Assembly: GCA_016177765.1 (NCBI GenBank)
Contig: JACOUP010000008.1
Location: forward strand, 705,165 to 769,164
Reading direction: 5' to 3'
DNA length: 64,000 bases
Source of the DNA: Deltaproteobacteria bacterium
GTDB lineage: Bacteria; UBA10199; JACPAL01; JACOUP01
The notes under the pieces were generated by a model, which saw only the letters and a program-made list of their open reading frames with translations, searched no databases and was not told the origin of the DNA. Each line of letters opens with the position of its first letter. The stretch's first letter is position 1. Shown here in pieces: positions 15,105 to 28,053 of the stretch. Position numbers and translations under genes: made by a program.

Positions 15105-18100
15105 TTAGGGAATAACCTTTGGAAGAAGGCTCCTTTCAGTCACAGGCCATGTCGCTGGGAGTGGTAGTGCGGGATCTCCCCTCCCCTCCATCATCCGATC
15201 AATAACTGCTTCCCTCAACCCCACAGGGGACTCCGAAGGGGGGAGAGGATAGCCACCCCTTTCCAAGAGGGCCTCTAATCCCGGCTGGGCCGTTAGTGAA
15301 TTACCATCTGGGGAATTAAGGGCCGCCGTTGGGATGGAAGGGGTCAAACCGCGAGGAGGCGTCGGCCCCCCTTTATTCGGCACCGGCAGTTCACGGCGCC
15401 CGAGGTTCGCCCCATGACTCATCAAATTTTCACTCACCGTTATTTCCAAGGCAAAACGCCGGACAAAATCATCGGCCTCAGGAACCGTTGCAAAGGGGGT
15501 TCCGATAAAGGCGGGGATTCCGTGAGCCCCACGCACAGGAAGATTACGAACCGTCTCCCGCAACACCGCCGTCCCCTCCTCCGGTGTCCCGTCATAGGCG
15601 ACAAAACCCAAACGGGGGTGCATGGCCAGTTGGGCCGCTGAACCGGCCGACGGCGCATGGAACTGGACCGGTAATCCAAACCTTCGGGCCGCATCGGCAA
15701 ACCACCGGGCCACCAGTCTGTCCCCTTTTTCTGTGGAGGTCAAAATCAGACTATTACCAACAGCCAAGGCCCCGGACAAAAGGGCCGCCAGTGATGGAAG
15801 TGGTGTATGGTCTGAACCGATGACAAGCCCAACCCCCCTTGGACGGTACCTCAACTCTGTCCTTTCACCGGGATTGAAAGAGGTCGGTTGGGGTTCGACA
15901 AGCCGCGCGGCACTAACAGTCATCTGCCGGATCACCGTTGCCGCACCGACGGCCTCTTCTTGGGCATCGAGATAGCCGATCCCATACTCCGTCGCGAGCA
16001 ACGCCACCAGTTCATCCTCATGCCCGGCAACATAGGCGGCCAAACGATTCAGCGAATTTTCTCTTGTCTCCCATCGGAACTCTGCCGCTTGGCTTATCTC
16101 AGCCCTTTCAATGATCCCATTAAAATCAGGGGAAACATCCGTTACAAGGCGTCGCCTTAAACTGTCCGACCTCTGGGCCAGCTCAACTGGGATCATTGTG
16201 TTAGAGGTATAGGACCGCTTTGCCCTTTCTGGGCGCCTCTCCGGACGGACACGCATGAAAGGGGTCAGGGAGTCTGGCCCGCCTGCCTTGGGACCGGTTC
16301 CGGACATCCCAAAACCACCGAACGGTTCAATGCCAACGCGGGCACCAGTAATCCTTCTGTTAATGTAGAGGTTGCCGGCCCTCGCCTCGACCGTGAAACG
16401 CCGGATCTCACGCGGGTTGCGTGAGTAGAGCCCTGCTGTGAGGCCGAACTCTGTATCATTTAACAAACGGAGCGCCTCGTCAAAATCGCTAAACGTCAGG
16501 ACAGAGGCGATAGGGCCAAACATCTCCTCTCGGAGAACAGGATCAGAAGGTGGCGGCTGGACAATAAGCGTGGGGGAAACATAGGCACCGTTCCCCTCCA
16601 TTGGTCCTCCATGACTGTAAAATTCTGCGGTGTCTCTCAGTCTCTCCCGGGCCGGACCTAACTGATTCTCATCGATGGTGCGTCTTGCCCGCTCATCGAT
16701 CAACGGCGGCACCTCTGTTCCGGAGTCAAAGGGGTCTCCAACCTTCAGGCTCCGGAGCGCTGGCACAACCCGTGCCATGAACTCGGCGTAACGGTCCTCG
16801 TGGATAATCACGACTGAACAGGCGGAACATTTCTGCCCGGCATGACCGGTCATCGATTGAACAAAACCCCGCACGGCATCATCCATATCGGCATCCTTGC
16901 TGATGATGATCCCGTTTCGTCCCCCCATCTCGGTCACCGCCCGACGACTGCTCCCAAAGGAAGGGAGGTACGGCTGGGTGACCGCCCTCTCATAAAGACT
17001 CAAACCAACCGCTTTAGAACCGGTAAAGGCGGTTGAGGTCACGCGAGGGTCATTGACCAACAGCTCTCCCAGATCCCCCGCCCCAAAAACCAGATTGACC
17101 AGTCCCGGTGGAAAACCGGCCTCTCTCATTAGTCCCACAAATTCTGCCGCGATGATTGGTGCGGTGGAGCGTTCCGACGGCTTCCAGACAGCCGCATTCC
17201 CGGCGGCTACTTCTTGAAGAGTCATCCCGAGACCGATCGAGGCAAAATTCCATGGGGAGATGACCGCCCCGACCCCCCCTCCTCTGTAAATATCGGTATC
17301 GACCTCCATCAGGAGACGGGCATACCATTCGGCAAAGTCAATCGCCTCGGCGATATCGGCATCCGCCTCACGCCGGATCTTTCCGGAGGTCATCACCAGG
17401 GCGGTCAGTCGATTACGGTCCCGCCTCAGGAGTCTTGCGAAACCGAGAATCACCTCGGCCCGTGTCATGGGGGGTGTTCTGTTCCACCCGGTGGCCGCCG
17501 CGGCCGCCATAGTAATGGCATGATTGACAACCTCAGGGGTTGAATCAGGAACTGAACCGATCTCTTTTTGACGGGCAGAGGCCACCACCCGCTCAAACTC
17601 TTCCCTGACAGAGGCTTGACGAAAATCGAGGAGCGGTTCCGGTCGGAAGGGTCCAAACGGACCGTCGGCAAAGGGTGCTTCACCCAAGGGTGATTCACCC
17701 AAAGGTTGATTGACCCCTTGAGAAGCGGCGGCGAGGGCGGCAACCTCAGTTGGGGAACGGAGCAGGATTTCAGGATCTGGTCTCGAACGCCGGCTCTGGA
17801 CAAAACCTGAGTTTGAGCTGTTTTCCAAAACCCTCCTCACAAAATAGGCCATGCCGGGGATCAGTGGGCCGACCGGGGTATAAAACCGGCCGTTGTATCC
17901 CCTCCCCTCGACCGCGGCTCGCAAGATATCCCCTTCCATCCCGGCCAACATTTCAAAATCGATCGCCTCTTTGGGGACCCCCAACCTTTCAGCAATCGCC
18001 ATCCCCCTGGCAAGGCTCCGAACATTGTGGCTCCCAAGATCGGGACGCAAGAAACGCCAATTGGCAATCAGACGTCTCGCAAGATGCTCCCAGTTGGCAT

Positions 18101-19277
18101 CCGTCTCCCATTTATTGACAAAAACCGGATAATCCCAACCGTTCTGGGCACTGATTGATGTTTCAAAATCCCAGTTCGCCCCTTTGACGAGACGGATCCC
18201 GATCGGGGTACCGCCGCGGCCCGGAAGATCCCAGTCATCAACTTTATTGACCGGTCTTTGCACCCAACCCTCAAGACGATTCAAGTAATTTTCCGCATCC
18301 TTAAGATAGGCCTGGATAACAATGGCGGCGTCCCGGAATTCTCGAAACCGCGGTTGGGAAAGGACCTTCATAAAAATATAATAGGAGAGTTCGGCGATAT
18401 CGTATTGTTCCAAGTCAATGGTGATCGCAACGCCATTTTCCATGCAGGCTTCAAAAATCTTGGTGAGACGCGGGGCGACCCTTTGGTAACTCCCTTCCCG
18501 GTCAAGCGGATCGAGGTGAGGTTCCAGGGCGGTCAGTTTAATCGATACCTCGGCAAGCAATTTACCACCCGTGGTCCGAGGCCTGCCGGCATACTTCTGG
18601 CCCAAGGCCTTGATCATCTCTTCATAAGCGGTGACCTGGCGGTTCGCCTCGTCGTCACTCAGGCTCGCCTCCCCCAAGAGATCAACGGTTGCGTAGATCC
18701 GATGGCGGGCCAGCCGGTCCAGCTCCGGGGAGGCCCCGGTAAGATTCTCGCCCGGGATGAAGCGACGCCCCATCGAGACAATCTGGGCCCGCACCATCTT
18801 TGTGATCAAACCTTTTAGATAACCGGTCGGATGACCCAAGAACCTGTCCATCGTATGAAGAACAGGGTCGTTCTCAACAACATACTGGTAGACATGATCG
18901 GCTACAACGGCAGGATCGTTTTCGATCGTTGGAAAGGCCGAGGTCAAAAAAAGGATCTGTCGCAACCGCTCCGGATCCCTCGCAATAAAATTCATGACCA
19001 GCCGCTGGAACCAGGTCTCTTTGACCTCATCCTTGTACCGCGTTGCTTCTACAAGCAACTGACGGCCGATTTCTTTGGTCCTCCTCTCAAGTGGGTCTCC
19101 CGAGGGGGGGGATGGCGGAGTGCCGCTCGAATTGGGGGGACCCAAAGAAAAAGAGTCAACGGGGGGAAGGGCAACTTCAGGAGGGGCCCCTGCCGAAAAA
19201 ACACCATTGCTCTCATCAATCGTCACACAGGAGCTCGCGCGACGAAGAGGGTCTTCTGTGCAAAGGGTAACGGTCAT
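15105..19277 (-). CDS. putA: Proline dehydrogenase / P5C dehydrogenase PutA with extra C-terminal domain
   Basis: A 1390-aa bifunctional enzyme that oxidises proline to glutamate using FAD and then NAD. Residues about 110-490 are the proline dehydrogenase barrel (IDLEQYDIAELSYY, IRLVKGANWDFE, FEMLAGM, and YFVRRVLENSSNSGF). About 560-1050 are the aldehyde dehydrogenase domain (GNAAVWKPSERS, TAFTGSKAVGLSLY, and catalytic Cys in GHAGQKCSACSV). About 1080-1310 form a third, degenerate ALDH-like domain, as in long PutA proteins. No N-terminal DNA-binding domain is seen. At residues 521-535, between the two catalytic domains, the 15-nt repeat encodes PLGESPLGEAP. It lies 56 bp downstream of atpC on the same strand. 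Confidence 0.95.
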   Translation of the reverse strand: MTVTLCTEDPLRRASSCVTIDESNGVFSAGAPPEVALPPVDSFSLGPPNSSGTPPSPPSGDPLERRTKEIGRQLLVEATRYKDEVKETWFQRLVMNFIARDPERLRQILFLTSAFPTIENDPAVVADHVYQYVVENDPVLHTMDRFLGHPTGYLKGLITKMVRAQIVSMGRRFIPGENLTGASPELDRLARHRIYATVDLLGEASLSDDEANRQVTAYEEMIKALGQKYAGRPRTTGGKLLAEVSIKLTALEPHLDPLDREGSYQRVAPRLTKIFEACMENGVAITIDLEQYDIAELSYYIFMKVLSQPRFREFRDAAIVIQAYLKDAENYLNRLEGWVQRPVNKVDDWDLPGRGGTPIGIRLVKGANWDFETSISAQNGWDYPVFVNKWETDANWEHLARRLIANWRFLRPDLGSHNVRSLARGMAIAERLGVPKEAIDFEMLAGMEGDILRAAVEGRGYNGRFYTPVGPLIPGMAYFVRRVLENSSNSGFVQSRRSRPDPEILLRSPTEVAALAAASQGVNQPLGESPLGEAPFADGPFGPFRPEPLLDFRQASVREEFERVVASARQKEIGSVPDSTPEVVNHAITMAAAAATGWNRTPPMTRAEVILGFARLLRRDRNRLTALVMTSGKIRREADADIAEAIDFAEWYARLLMEVDTDIYRGGGVGAVISPWNFASIGLGMTLQEVAAGNAAVWKPSERSTAPIIAAEFVGLMREAGFPPGLVNLVFGAGDLGELLVNDPRVTSTAFTGSKAVGLSLYERAVTQPYLPSFGSSRRAVTEMGGRNGIIISKDADMDDAVRGFVQSMTGHAGQKCSACSVVIIHEDRYAEFMARVVPALRSLKVGDPFDSGTEVPPLIDERARRTIDENQLGPARERLRDTAEFYSHGGPMEGNGAYVSPTLIVQPPPSDPVLREEMFGPIASVLTFSDFDEALRLLNDTEFGLTAGLYSRNPREIRRFTVEARAGNLYINRRITGARVGIEPFGGFGMSGTGPKAGGPDSLTPFMRVRPERRPERAKRSYTSNTMIPVELAQRSDSLRRRLVTDVSPDFNGIIERAEISQAAEFRWETRENSLNRLAAYVAGHEDELVALLATEYGIGYLDAQEEAVGAATVIRQMTVSAARLVEPQPTSFNPGERTELRYRPRGVGLVIGSDHTPLPSLAALLSGALAVGNSLILTSTEKGDRLVARWFADAARRFGLPVQFHAPSAGSAAQLAMHPRLGFVAYDGTPEEGTAVLRETVRNLPVRGAHGIPAFIGTPFATVPEADDFVRRFALEITVSENLMSHGANLGRRELPVPNKGGPTPPRGLTPSIPTAALNSPDGNSLTAQPGLEALLERGGYPLPPSESPVGLREAVIDRMMEGRGDPALPLPATWPVTERSLLPKVIP
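17673..17715. repeat. 15-nt palindromic unit, 2 good and 1 degenerate copy, in putA
   Basis: GGGTGCTTCACCC and GGGTGATTCACCC joined by AA, followed by a decayed third unit (GGTTGATTGACC). It lies in the linker between the two catalytic domains of PutA. Confidence 0.85.
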
Positions 19278-19333
19278 AGGAGTGGCGTCTTGCGGGGTTT
19301 TATCGCCTACAGAGGGATTTGGTTGCGCCCTTT

Positions 19334-19600
19334 TTAGGCGACCGTTTCTATCTTCTGGGCGAGCAGGGTCACGCGGTCTTCCGCCACCTCGGCAAAGCCA
19401 CCGGAGATCTGGAAAGACTTTGTGTCAGAGCCGCTGGTATAGGTCAAACGCCCCTCCCCCAGCTCTGTCAGAAAAAAGGTGTGTCCGGGAAGGATCTGGA
19501 ACTCCCCCTGAAGACCGGGAACAGTGAGTGAATCGGCCGATTCACCGAGACAGACCGCCTTCTCAGGGGTCAGGATTGCCAGTTTTAGTTTTTCAGCCAT
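19334..19600 (-). CDS. atpC: ATP synthase F1 epsilon subunit, short form
   Basis: An 88-aa epsilon subunit containing only the N-terminal beta-sandwich (LAILTPEKAV, LTVPGLQGEFQILPGHT, FQISGGFAEVAEDRVTLLAQ). The C-terminal helical hairpin, which in most bacteria inhibits ATP hydrolysis, is absent and there is room neither for it nor for a frameshift before the stop. Short epsilons of about this size are known in green sulfur bacteria. It follows atpD by 29 bp with RBS AAAGGAGAAA and closes the ATP synthase gene series. Confidence 0.93.
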   Translation of the reverse strand: MAEKLKLAILTPEKAVCLGESADSLTVPGLQGEFQILPGHTFFLTELGEGRLTYTSGSDTKSFQISGGFAEVAEDRVTLLAQKIETVA

Positions 19601-19629
19601 GATTTTCTCCTTTTTTACCGGACACCCAC

Positions 19630-21983
<2,354 letters not shown>

Positions 21984-21986
21984 GGT

Positions 21987-24063
<2,077 letters not shown>

Positions 24064-24067
<4 letters not shown>

Positions 24068-24528
24068 TGAATTTCCTCTAATCTTTTGAGATACCCGTCG
24101 GCAAGCCGATGGCGGTCTTCTTCCTTCAAATGATCTCGAATTAATTTTTCAGCAATTTCTGTGGCCAGCAAAGCGGCCTCCTTTTGCAAGGCGGCACTGG
24201 CCTTGCGGACTTCCTGATCGGCAATCTTGGCCGATTCTCCCACCATTCTTTTTTCCCAGTCGGCCGTTTCCCGAAAAATCTTTTGCTTCTCCAACTCCCC
24301 TTCTTTTGTCAATTCTTCGACCAACCGTCCCGCTTCTTCCTCGATATGATTTAACCTCTTTTGATACCCATGGTGTTTTTCCGAGGCCTCACGCACCATG
24401 CGGGCCGATTCTTCAAGCCGCATCGAAATCTGCAACCGGCGATTCCTCCAAAACTCCCTGGCCGGTTTTCGCAGGAGAAAAAAGAGAACCCCTATAAAAA
24501 TTAAAAAATTGATGATTGGCCAAATCAT
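24064..24528 (-). CDS. atpF: ATP synthase b subunit
   Basis: A 154-aa membrane-anchored stalk subunit: one transmembrane helix (IINFLIFIGVLFFLLRKPARE) followed by a long charged coiled coil. It overlaps the upstream b'-type gene and the downstream atpH by 4 bp each, so these genes are translated as a unit. The presence of two distinct b-type genes is as in many deltaproteobacteria and photosynthetic bacteria. Confidence 0.93.
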
Positions 24529-24956
24529 AAAGGCCGCTCCAAGACTTTCTCGGCCAGATCCCGACCGAGTTGCTGGGCGTACTGGCGGAGCTGAAGGGCA
24601 ACCTCGTGCCCACGGCTTTCAACCTGTTTCTGGACTTCTTGCAAATGCCTCTGACCGGCTTCCCTCACGCGCCGGAACACCTGGGCCTGATGCTGTGTGG
24701 CCTCCCCTCTTTGCCTCTCTTTCACCTTCAACCCTCGGGTCCGCGCCTGGGCCAAAACCGCTTCAATCTGCAGGAACATTTTTTCCGTTTCCCCTTCGAG
24801 CTGGTCTGCCCTCTGCCGTTCGCCATCGGTCTTCTCTTGACGGGCCTTTAAAATCTTGAGTGTTGGCAGAAAAACAGCCTGTCGCAGTGTCAAAAAAGCA
24901 ATGAGAAACAGCGCCCATTGGACAAAAAAGGTGGCATTGGGGAAGAGGTCAATCAT
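24525..24956 (-). CDS. ATP synthase b' subunit
   Basis: The 143-aa second b-type subunit (often called atpF' or atpX): an N-terminal helix TFFVQWALFLIAFLTLRQAVF and a coiled coil LKILKARQEKTDGERQRADQLEGETEKMF. It pairs with AtpF to make a heterodimeric stator. It is the first gene of the F1/stator operon here; the membrane subunits a and c are not in this window. Upstream lies the bactofilin gene, 67 bp away. Confidence 0.9.
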   Translation of the reverse strand: MIDLFPNATFFVQWALFLIAFLTLRQAVFLPTLKILKARQEKTDGERQRADQLEGETEKMFLQIEAVLAQARTRGLKVKERQRGEATQHQAQVFRRVREAGQRHLQEVQKQVESRGHEVALQLRQYAQQLGRDLAEKVLERPL

Positions 24957-25023
24957 TGAAGAGGCGGAAACCTAGTATGCCGCTAAGACCTTGTCAAGAA
25001 GCGGGGAGGAACAGTTTTCCAGG

Positions 25024-25422
25024 CTAATAACTCTTTGTGGCGGTAGCCGCTTCCAGATTATGAACCGTCGCCTGTCTTCCCATGCTACAGGAGCCTTCGA
25101 AGATGACTCCCTCTTCAATCACGAGTGTCTGGGCCCCGATATCCCCCCGAATGGTGGCTGGGGAGTGCATCTCGATCCTGTCTTTGGCCGTGACTGTGCC
25201 GGAAACTTGGCCGTGGATGATGATGCTACCCACCTCTATCTTGGCATCGACCTCGGCCCCCTCACCAACGATCAGGGTCCCTTCCGAGAAGATCTCACCG
25301 GTAAACTTCCCATGGATCCGGACCGTCCCTTCGAAGGTGAGCTTGCCTTCGAACTCACACCCTTTCTCGAGCAGTCCATTCATGGAGGTGGTCACCTCCC
25401 TCACTGCCTTTTCTCCGAACAT
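25024..25422 (-). CDS. Bactofilin
   Basis: A 132-aa bactofilin (DUF583): a cytoskeletal protein polymerising as a right-handed beta helix. The repeat pattern is clear: LTFEGTVRIHGKFTGEIFSEGTLIVGEGAEVDAKIEVGSIIIHGQVSGTVTAKDRIEM (hydrophobic, glycine every 5-6 residues), within residues about 20-125. ATG 25422 is chosen because AAGGAGG lies seven bases upstream. Bactofilins beside parAB are found in Myxococcus and relatives, where they scaffold ParABS at the pole; a similar role here is inference. A four-unit 15-nt repeat array fills the spacer to parB and contributes the first bases of the ribosome binding site. Confidence 0.93.
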   Translation of the reverse strand: MFGEKAVREVTTSMNGLLEKGCEFEGKLTFEGTVRIHGKFTGEIFSEGTLIVGEGAEVDAKIEVGSIIIHGQVSGTVTAKDRIEMHSPATIRGDIGAQTLVIEEGVIFEGSCSMGRQATVHNLEAATATKSY

Positions 25423-25435
25423 AGATAGCCTCCTT

Positions 25436-25492
25436 GGGTAACACCCCATTGGGTGACTCACCCTTGGGCGAATCGCCCTTGGGTGAACCACC
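25436..25492. repeat. 15-nt palindromic array, 4 units, parB-bactofilin spacer
   Basis: Unit starts at 25436, 25451, 25466 and 25481 keep an exact 15-nt period: GGGTAACACCCC (degenerate), GGGTGACTCACCC, GGGCGAATCGCCC, GGGTGAACCACC. The middle pair shows the T-A to C-G exchange on both arms. The flank CCAAGGAGG forms the bactofilin Shine-Dalgarno. Confidence 0.9.
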
Positions 25493-25493
25493 T

Positions 25494-26453
25494 TTAAGCG
25501 GTTTTGACAATCAGATGATAGACACGGTCTAAATCATCCGGGGTATAATATTCAATAACAATCTTTCCCCTCTTGGGTGAATCCCCCTTGCCGGAGGAGA
25601 TGAGGCGGACCTGGGTTCCGAGGGCCCTTCTCATATCGTTGACCAGTGAGGCCAAACCGGGGGAGAGTTCCTTGTTCCCCCTTCCCCTCCCCCGGGATGA
25701 ATCCCCCTTTCCCGTTTTTAGAGGGCGTGCCAGGGCGATGATACTTTCCAGTTCCCGGACAGACCACCCTTCAGCGACCGTTTTATCACCGTAGTAGAGC
25801 TGTCTTTCGATCTCGGGAACTCCCAGTAGGGCCCTGGCATGCCCCATCGTGATCTTTCCCTCTCCCAGGAGATTTCTGACCTTCCCCGGCAATTTGAGGA
25901 GACGGAGCATATTGGTCACCGAGGTCCGATCCTTTCCCACTTTACGGGCAACCTCTTCCTGAGAATAGGAAAACCGATCGATGAGAACCTGGTATGCCGA
26001 GGCCTCTTCTATCGGGTTAAGGTCCTCTCTCTGTATATTCTCAATCAGGGCCAGCTCAAGCGATTCCCCCTCCGAAACTTCCTTGATGAGCACCGGGACC
26101 TCACTCAGGCCTACCCTCTTGGCCGCTTTCAACCGCCGCTCCCCGGCGATCAATTCAAAACCGGTGATCCCCTTTTTGACAATGAGTGGTGAAAGAATCC
26201 CTTTTTCCCGGATTGAGTCTGAAAGTTCTTGGAGTGCCTCTTCTTCAAAAATATGGCGCGGCTGTCGGGGGTTGGTTTGAATCTGGTCGACAGAAATGAA
26301 GGAATACCCGTGGGGCAAATCATTTCTTGACGTTTCCTCAACGCCCCACTTTCCCTCCCCTCCTTCCACCTTCTGTGGTAACGGCTCGGAAGCAACCATC
26401 ACCGGCCGTATCAGTGAAGCCAGCCCTCGTCCCAACCCTTTCCGGTTCTCCAT
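25494..26453 (-). CDS. parB: Chromosome partitioning protein ParB
   Basis: A 319-aa ParB/Spo0J. MENRKGLGRGLASLIRP is the ParA-interacting N-terminus; PRHIFEEEALQELSDSIREKG and ELIAGERRLKAAKRVGL are the CTP-binding core; the HTH region is EASAYQVLIDRFSYSQEEVARKVGKDRTSVTNML; the C-terminal dimer domain follows. Two decayed 15-nt units fall in the linker before the dimer domain (GKGDSSRG at about 249-253 and GKGDSPK at 289-293). It binds the parS sites near rsmG. Confidence 0.96.
   Translation of the reverse strand: MENRKGLGRGLASLIRPVMVASEPLPQKVEGGEGKWGVEETSRNDLPHGYSFISVDQIQTNPRQPRHIFEEEALQELSDSIREKGILSPLIVKKGITGFELIAGERRLKAAKRVGLSEVPVLIKEVSEGESLELALIENIQREDLNPIEEASAYQVLIDRFSYSQEEVARKVGKDRTSVTNMLRLLKLPGKVRNLLGEGKITMGHARALLGVPEIERQLYYGDKTVAEGWSVRELESIIALARPLKTGKGDSSRGRGRGNKELSPGLASLVNDMRRALGTQVRLISSGKGDSPKRGKIVIEYYTPDDLDRVYHLIVKTA
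25575..25587. repeat. 15-nt palindromic unit, single diverged copy in parB
   Basis: GGGTGAATCCCCC, read on the minus strand as GDSPK in the ParB linker. A similar but weaker copy, GGGATGAATCCCCC, lies at 25694-25707 (GKGDSSRG). Confidence 0.7.
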
Positions 26454-26462
26454 AAGCTCTCC

Positions 26463-27254
26463 CTATAAATTAACCACCTGCTGGTTTTGACCCTCCATCC
26501 GTTTCAAAAATTCTGCGGCCAGTTCAAGATAGCTCTGGGCACCCCTTGACTTGACATCGTAGAGGAGTGCCGGTTTCCCATGCGATGGCGCCTCAGAGAG
26601 ACGGACATTCCGCGGGATAACCGTTTGGAAGACCGTCTCGCCGAAGTGACTCCTCAATTCCCCCTCAACCTGACGGGCCAGGTTGTTCCGGGCATCAAAC
26701 ATCGTTAGTAGAATTCCAGCAATCGAAAGATCTGGGTTCAAAGATTGTTTCACAAGATCGATTGTCTTCAATAATTCACTGAGCCCCTCCAGCGCGTAGT
26801 ATTCGCACTGCACCGGGATCAAGACCGATTCGGCAGAGACAAGGCCGTTGAGGGTGAGCAGTCCCAAAGAAGGGGGGGAATCGATCAGGAGGTAATCATA
26901 ACGGGGGAGGAGTGGGGCCAAGGCCTTTTTCAAACGATACTCCCTCTCTTCAACCCCAACCAACTCCACCTCGGCACCGACAAGATTGGAACCGGAGGGG
27001 ATAATATCCAAAAAGGGGAGGCCCCCGGAAAGGATCAGGCCCGAGGCCTCCCCTTCCCCCCAGAATAAGTCATAAGTATTTGATTTTAATGAATTTTTAT
27101 CTATTCCGAGCCCTGAGGTAGTATTGGCCTGGGGATCACAATCAACAATAAGGGTCCTCTTTTCACTGACAGAAAGGGAGGCCCCAAGATTAACAGCGGT
27201 CGTCGTCTTCCCTACCCCCCCCTTTTGGTTACAAAGTGCTATGATTTTAGACAT
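26463..27254 (-). CDS. parA: Chromosome partitioning ATPase ParA
   Basis: A 263-aa ParA/Soj ATPase. It has the deviant Walker A CNQKGGVGKTTTAVNLG, Walker A' DCDPQANTT and Walker B LLIDSPPSLGLL. It follows the parS-containing spacer and precedes parB by 9 bp. The pair drives origin segregation with the nearby parS and bactofilin. Confidence 0.97.
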   Translation of the reverse strand: MSKIIALCNQKGGVGKTTTAVNLGASLSVSEKRTLIVDCDPQANTTSGLGIDKNSLKSNTYDLFWGEGEASGLILSGGLPFLDIIPSGSNLVGAEVELVGVEEREYRLKKALAPLLPRYDYLLIDSPPSLGLLTLNGLVSAESVLIPVQCEYYALEGLSELLKTIDLVKQSLNPDLSIAGILLTMFDARNNLARQVEGELRSHFGETVFQTVIPRNVRLSEAPSHGKPALLYDVKSRGAQSYLELAAEFLKRMEGQNQQVVNL

Positions 27255-27319
27255 TTAGGTATTTTTTAACTAGATTTGACGCTACATTAATATAGATATA
27301 TGTTCAAAATCAAGAAAAA

Positions 27320-27335
27320 TGTTCCACGTGGAACA
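27320..27335. promoter_or_regulatory. parS site (perfect palindrome) upstream of parA
   Basis: TGTTCCACGTGGAACA is a perfect 16-bp palindrome and matches the bacterial parS consensus at all but one or two positions. It is in the 141-bp spacer between rsmG and parA, 13 kb from dnaA. Confidence 0.95.
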
Positions 27336-27355
27336 TTTCAGGTGCAATAGAATAA

Positions 27356-27400
27356 CTTGAGCCAGGGTCTTGGAGGTACTCCAAAAGACCCTGGCTCAAG
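27356..27400. terminator. Strong hairpin at the 3' end of rsmG
   Basis: CTTGAGCCAGGGTCTT (27356-27371) and AAGACCCTGGCTCAAG (27385-27400) form a perfect 16-bp stem with an inner GGAG/CTCC stem. The rsmG stop codon falls inside the stem. No U-run follows on either strand, so it may act as an mRNA 3'-end stabiliser or non-canonical terminator. Confidence 0.5.
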
Positions 27401-28046
27401 CCATCAATTTATCCCAAATGATCAGGGTTCTTTCGGCGCGGGAGTAGGGGAGTTGATAGGGGACAATGGACTGCCTCAAGCGAGCCTTATGGATCAATTG
27501 GTCTATCCCCTTGAGTTCATCTGAGGGGAGCTTCCCTTTCATTAAAATTAACCTTCCGTGAGGTTCAAGAGAGGGGAGGGTACCCCTTAAAAAGTCTTTC
27601 ACCTTGAATGTTCCACGTGAAACAATCTGGTTGGTCTTAAGGATGATCTTCTTATCTGGCAGGTGGGCCCAAGTCGTCTCACAGCCTGGAAGGTCTAAAA
27701 TCCGGACCACCTCTCTTATAAATTCGACCTTTTTCCTCGTCGCCTCAACGAGAACAATCCTTCTCTCAGGTTGGATAATCGCTACTGGCAATCCTGGAAA
27801 TCCAGCCCCAGCCCCAACATCCATCAGGGATCCATCATTAAGGTGGGGGAGCAGGGCGAGAGAGTCAATGAGGTGCTTTTCCAAGACCTCTTCTTTTTTC
27901 GTAATCGCTGTCAGGTTGATCCGGCTGTTCCACTCAAGAAGGGCCTCGACCAAAGAAGCCAGCTTCTGAAGATTTATCTCCGACAAGGAAATCCCGAATG
28001 GCCTTAAGCCACCAACCAGAAAATTTTTTTCATCCGATGAAAACAT
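27396..28046 (-). CDS. rsmG: 16S rRNA (guanine-527-N7) methyltransferase
   Basis: A 216-aa SAM-dependent methyltransferase (GidB). Motifs are DVGAGAGFPGLPVAI (SAM-binding), VEATRKKVEFIREVV and SRGTFKVKDFL. It methylates G527 of 16S rRNA. It lies 7 bp downstream of mnmG, the ancestral gid operon. Its coding region contains the second parS site. Confidence 0.95.
   Translation of the reverse strand: MFSSDEKNFLVGGLRPFGISLSEINLQKLASLVEALLEWNSRINLTAITKKEEVLEKHLIDSLALLPHLNDGSLMDVGAGAGFPGLPVAIIQPERRIVLVEATRKKVEFIREVVRILDLPGCETTWAHLPDKKIILKTNQIVSRGTFKVKDFLRGTLPSLEPHGRLILMKGKLPSDELKGIDQLIHKARLRQSIVPYQLPYSRAERTLIIWDKLMA
27609..27624. promoter_or_regulatory. parS site inside rsmG
   Basis: TGTTCCACGTGAAACA matches the B. 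subtilis parS consensus (TGTTNCACGTGAAACA) exactly. It lies in the coding sequence of rsmG, 274 bp from the intergenic site. Confidence 0.93.
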
Positions 28047-28053
28047 AGGAACA

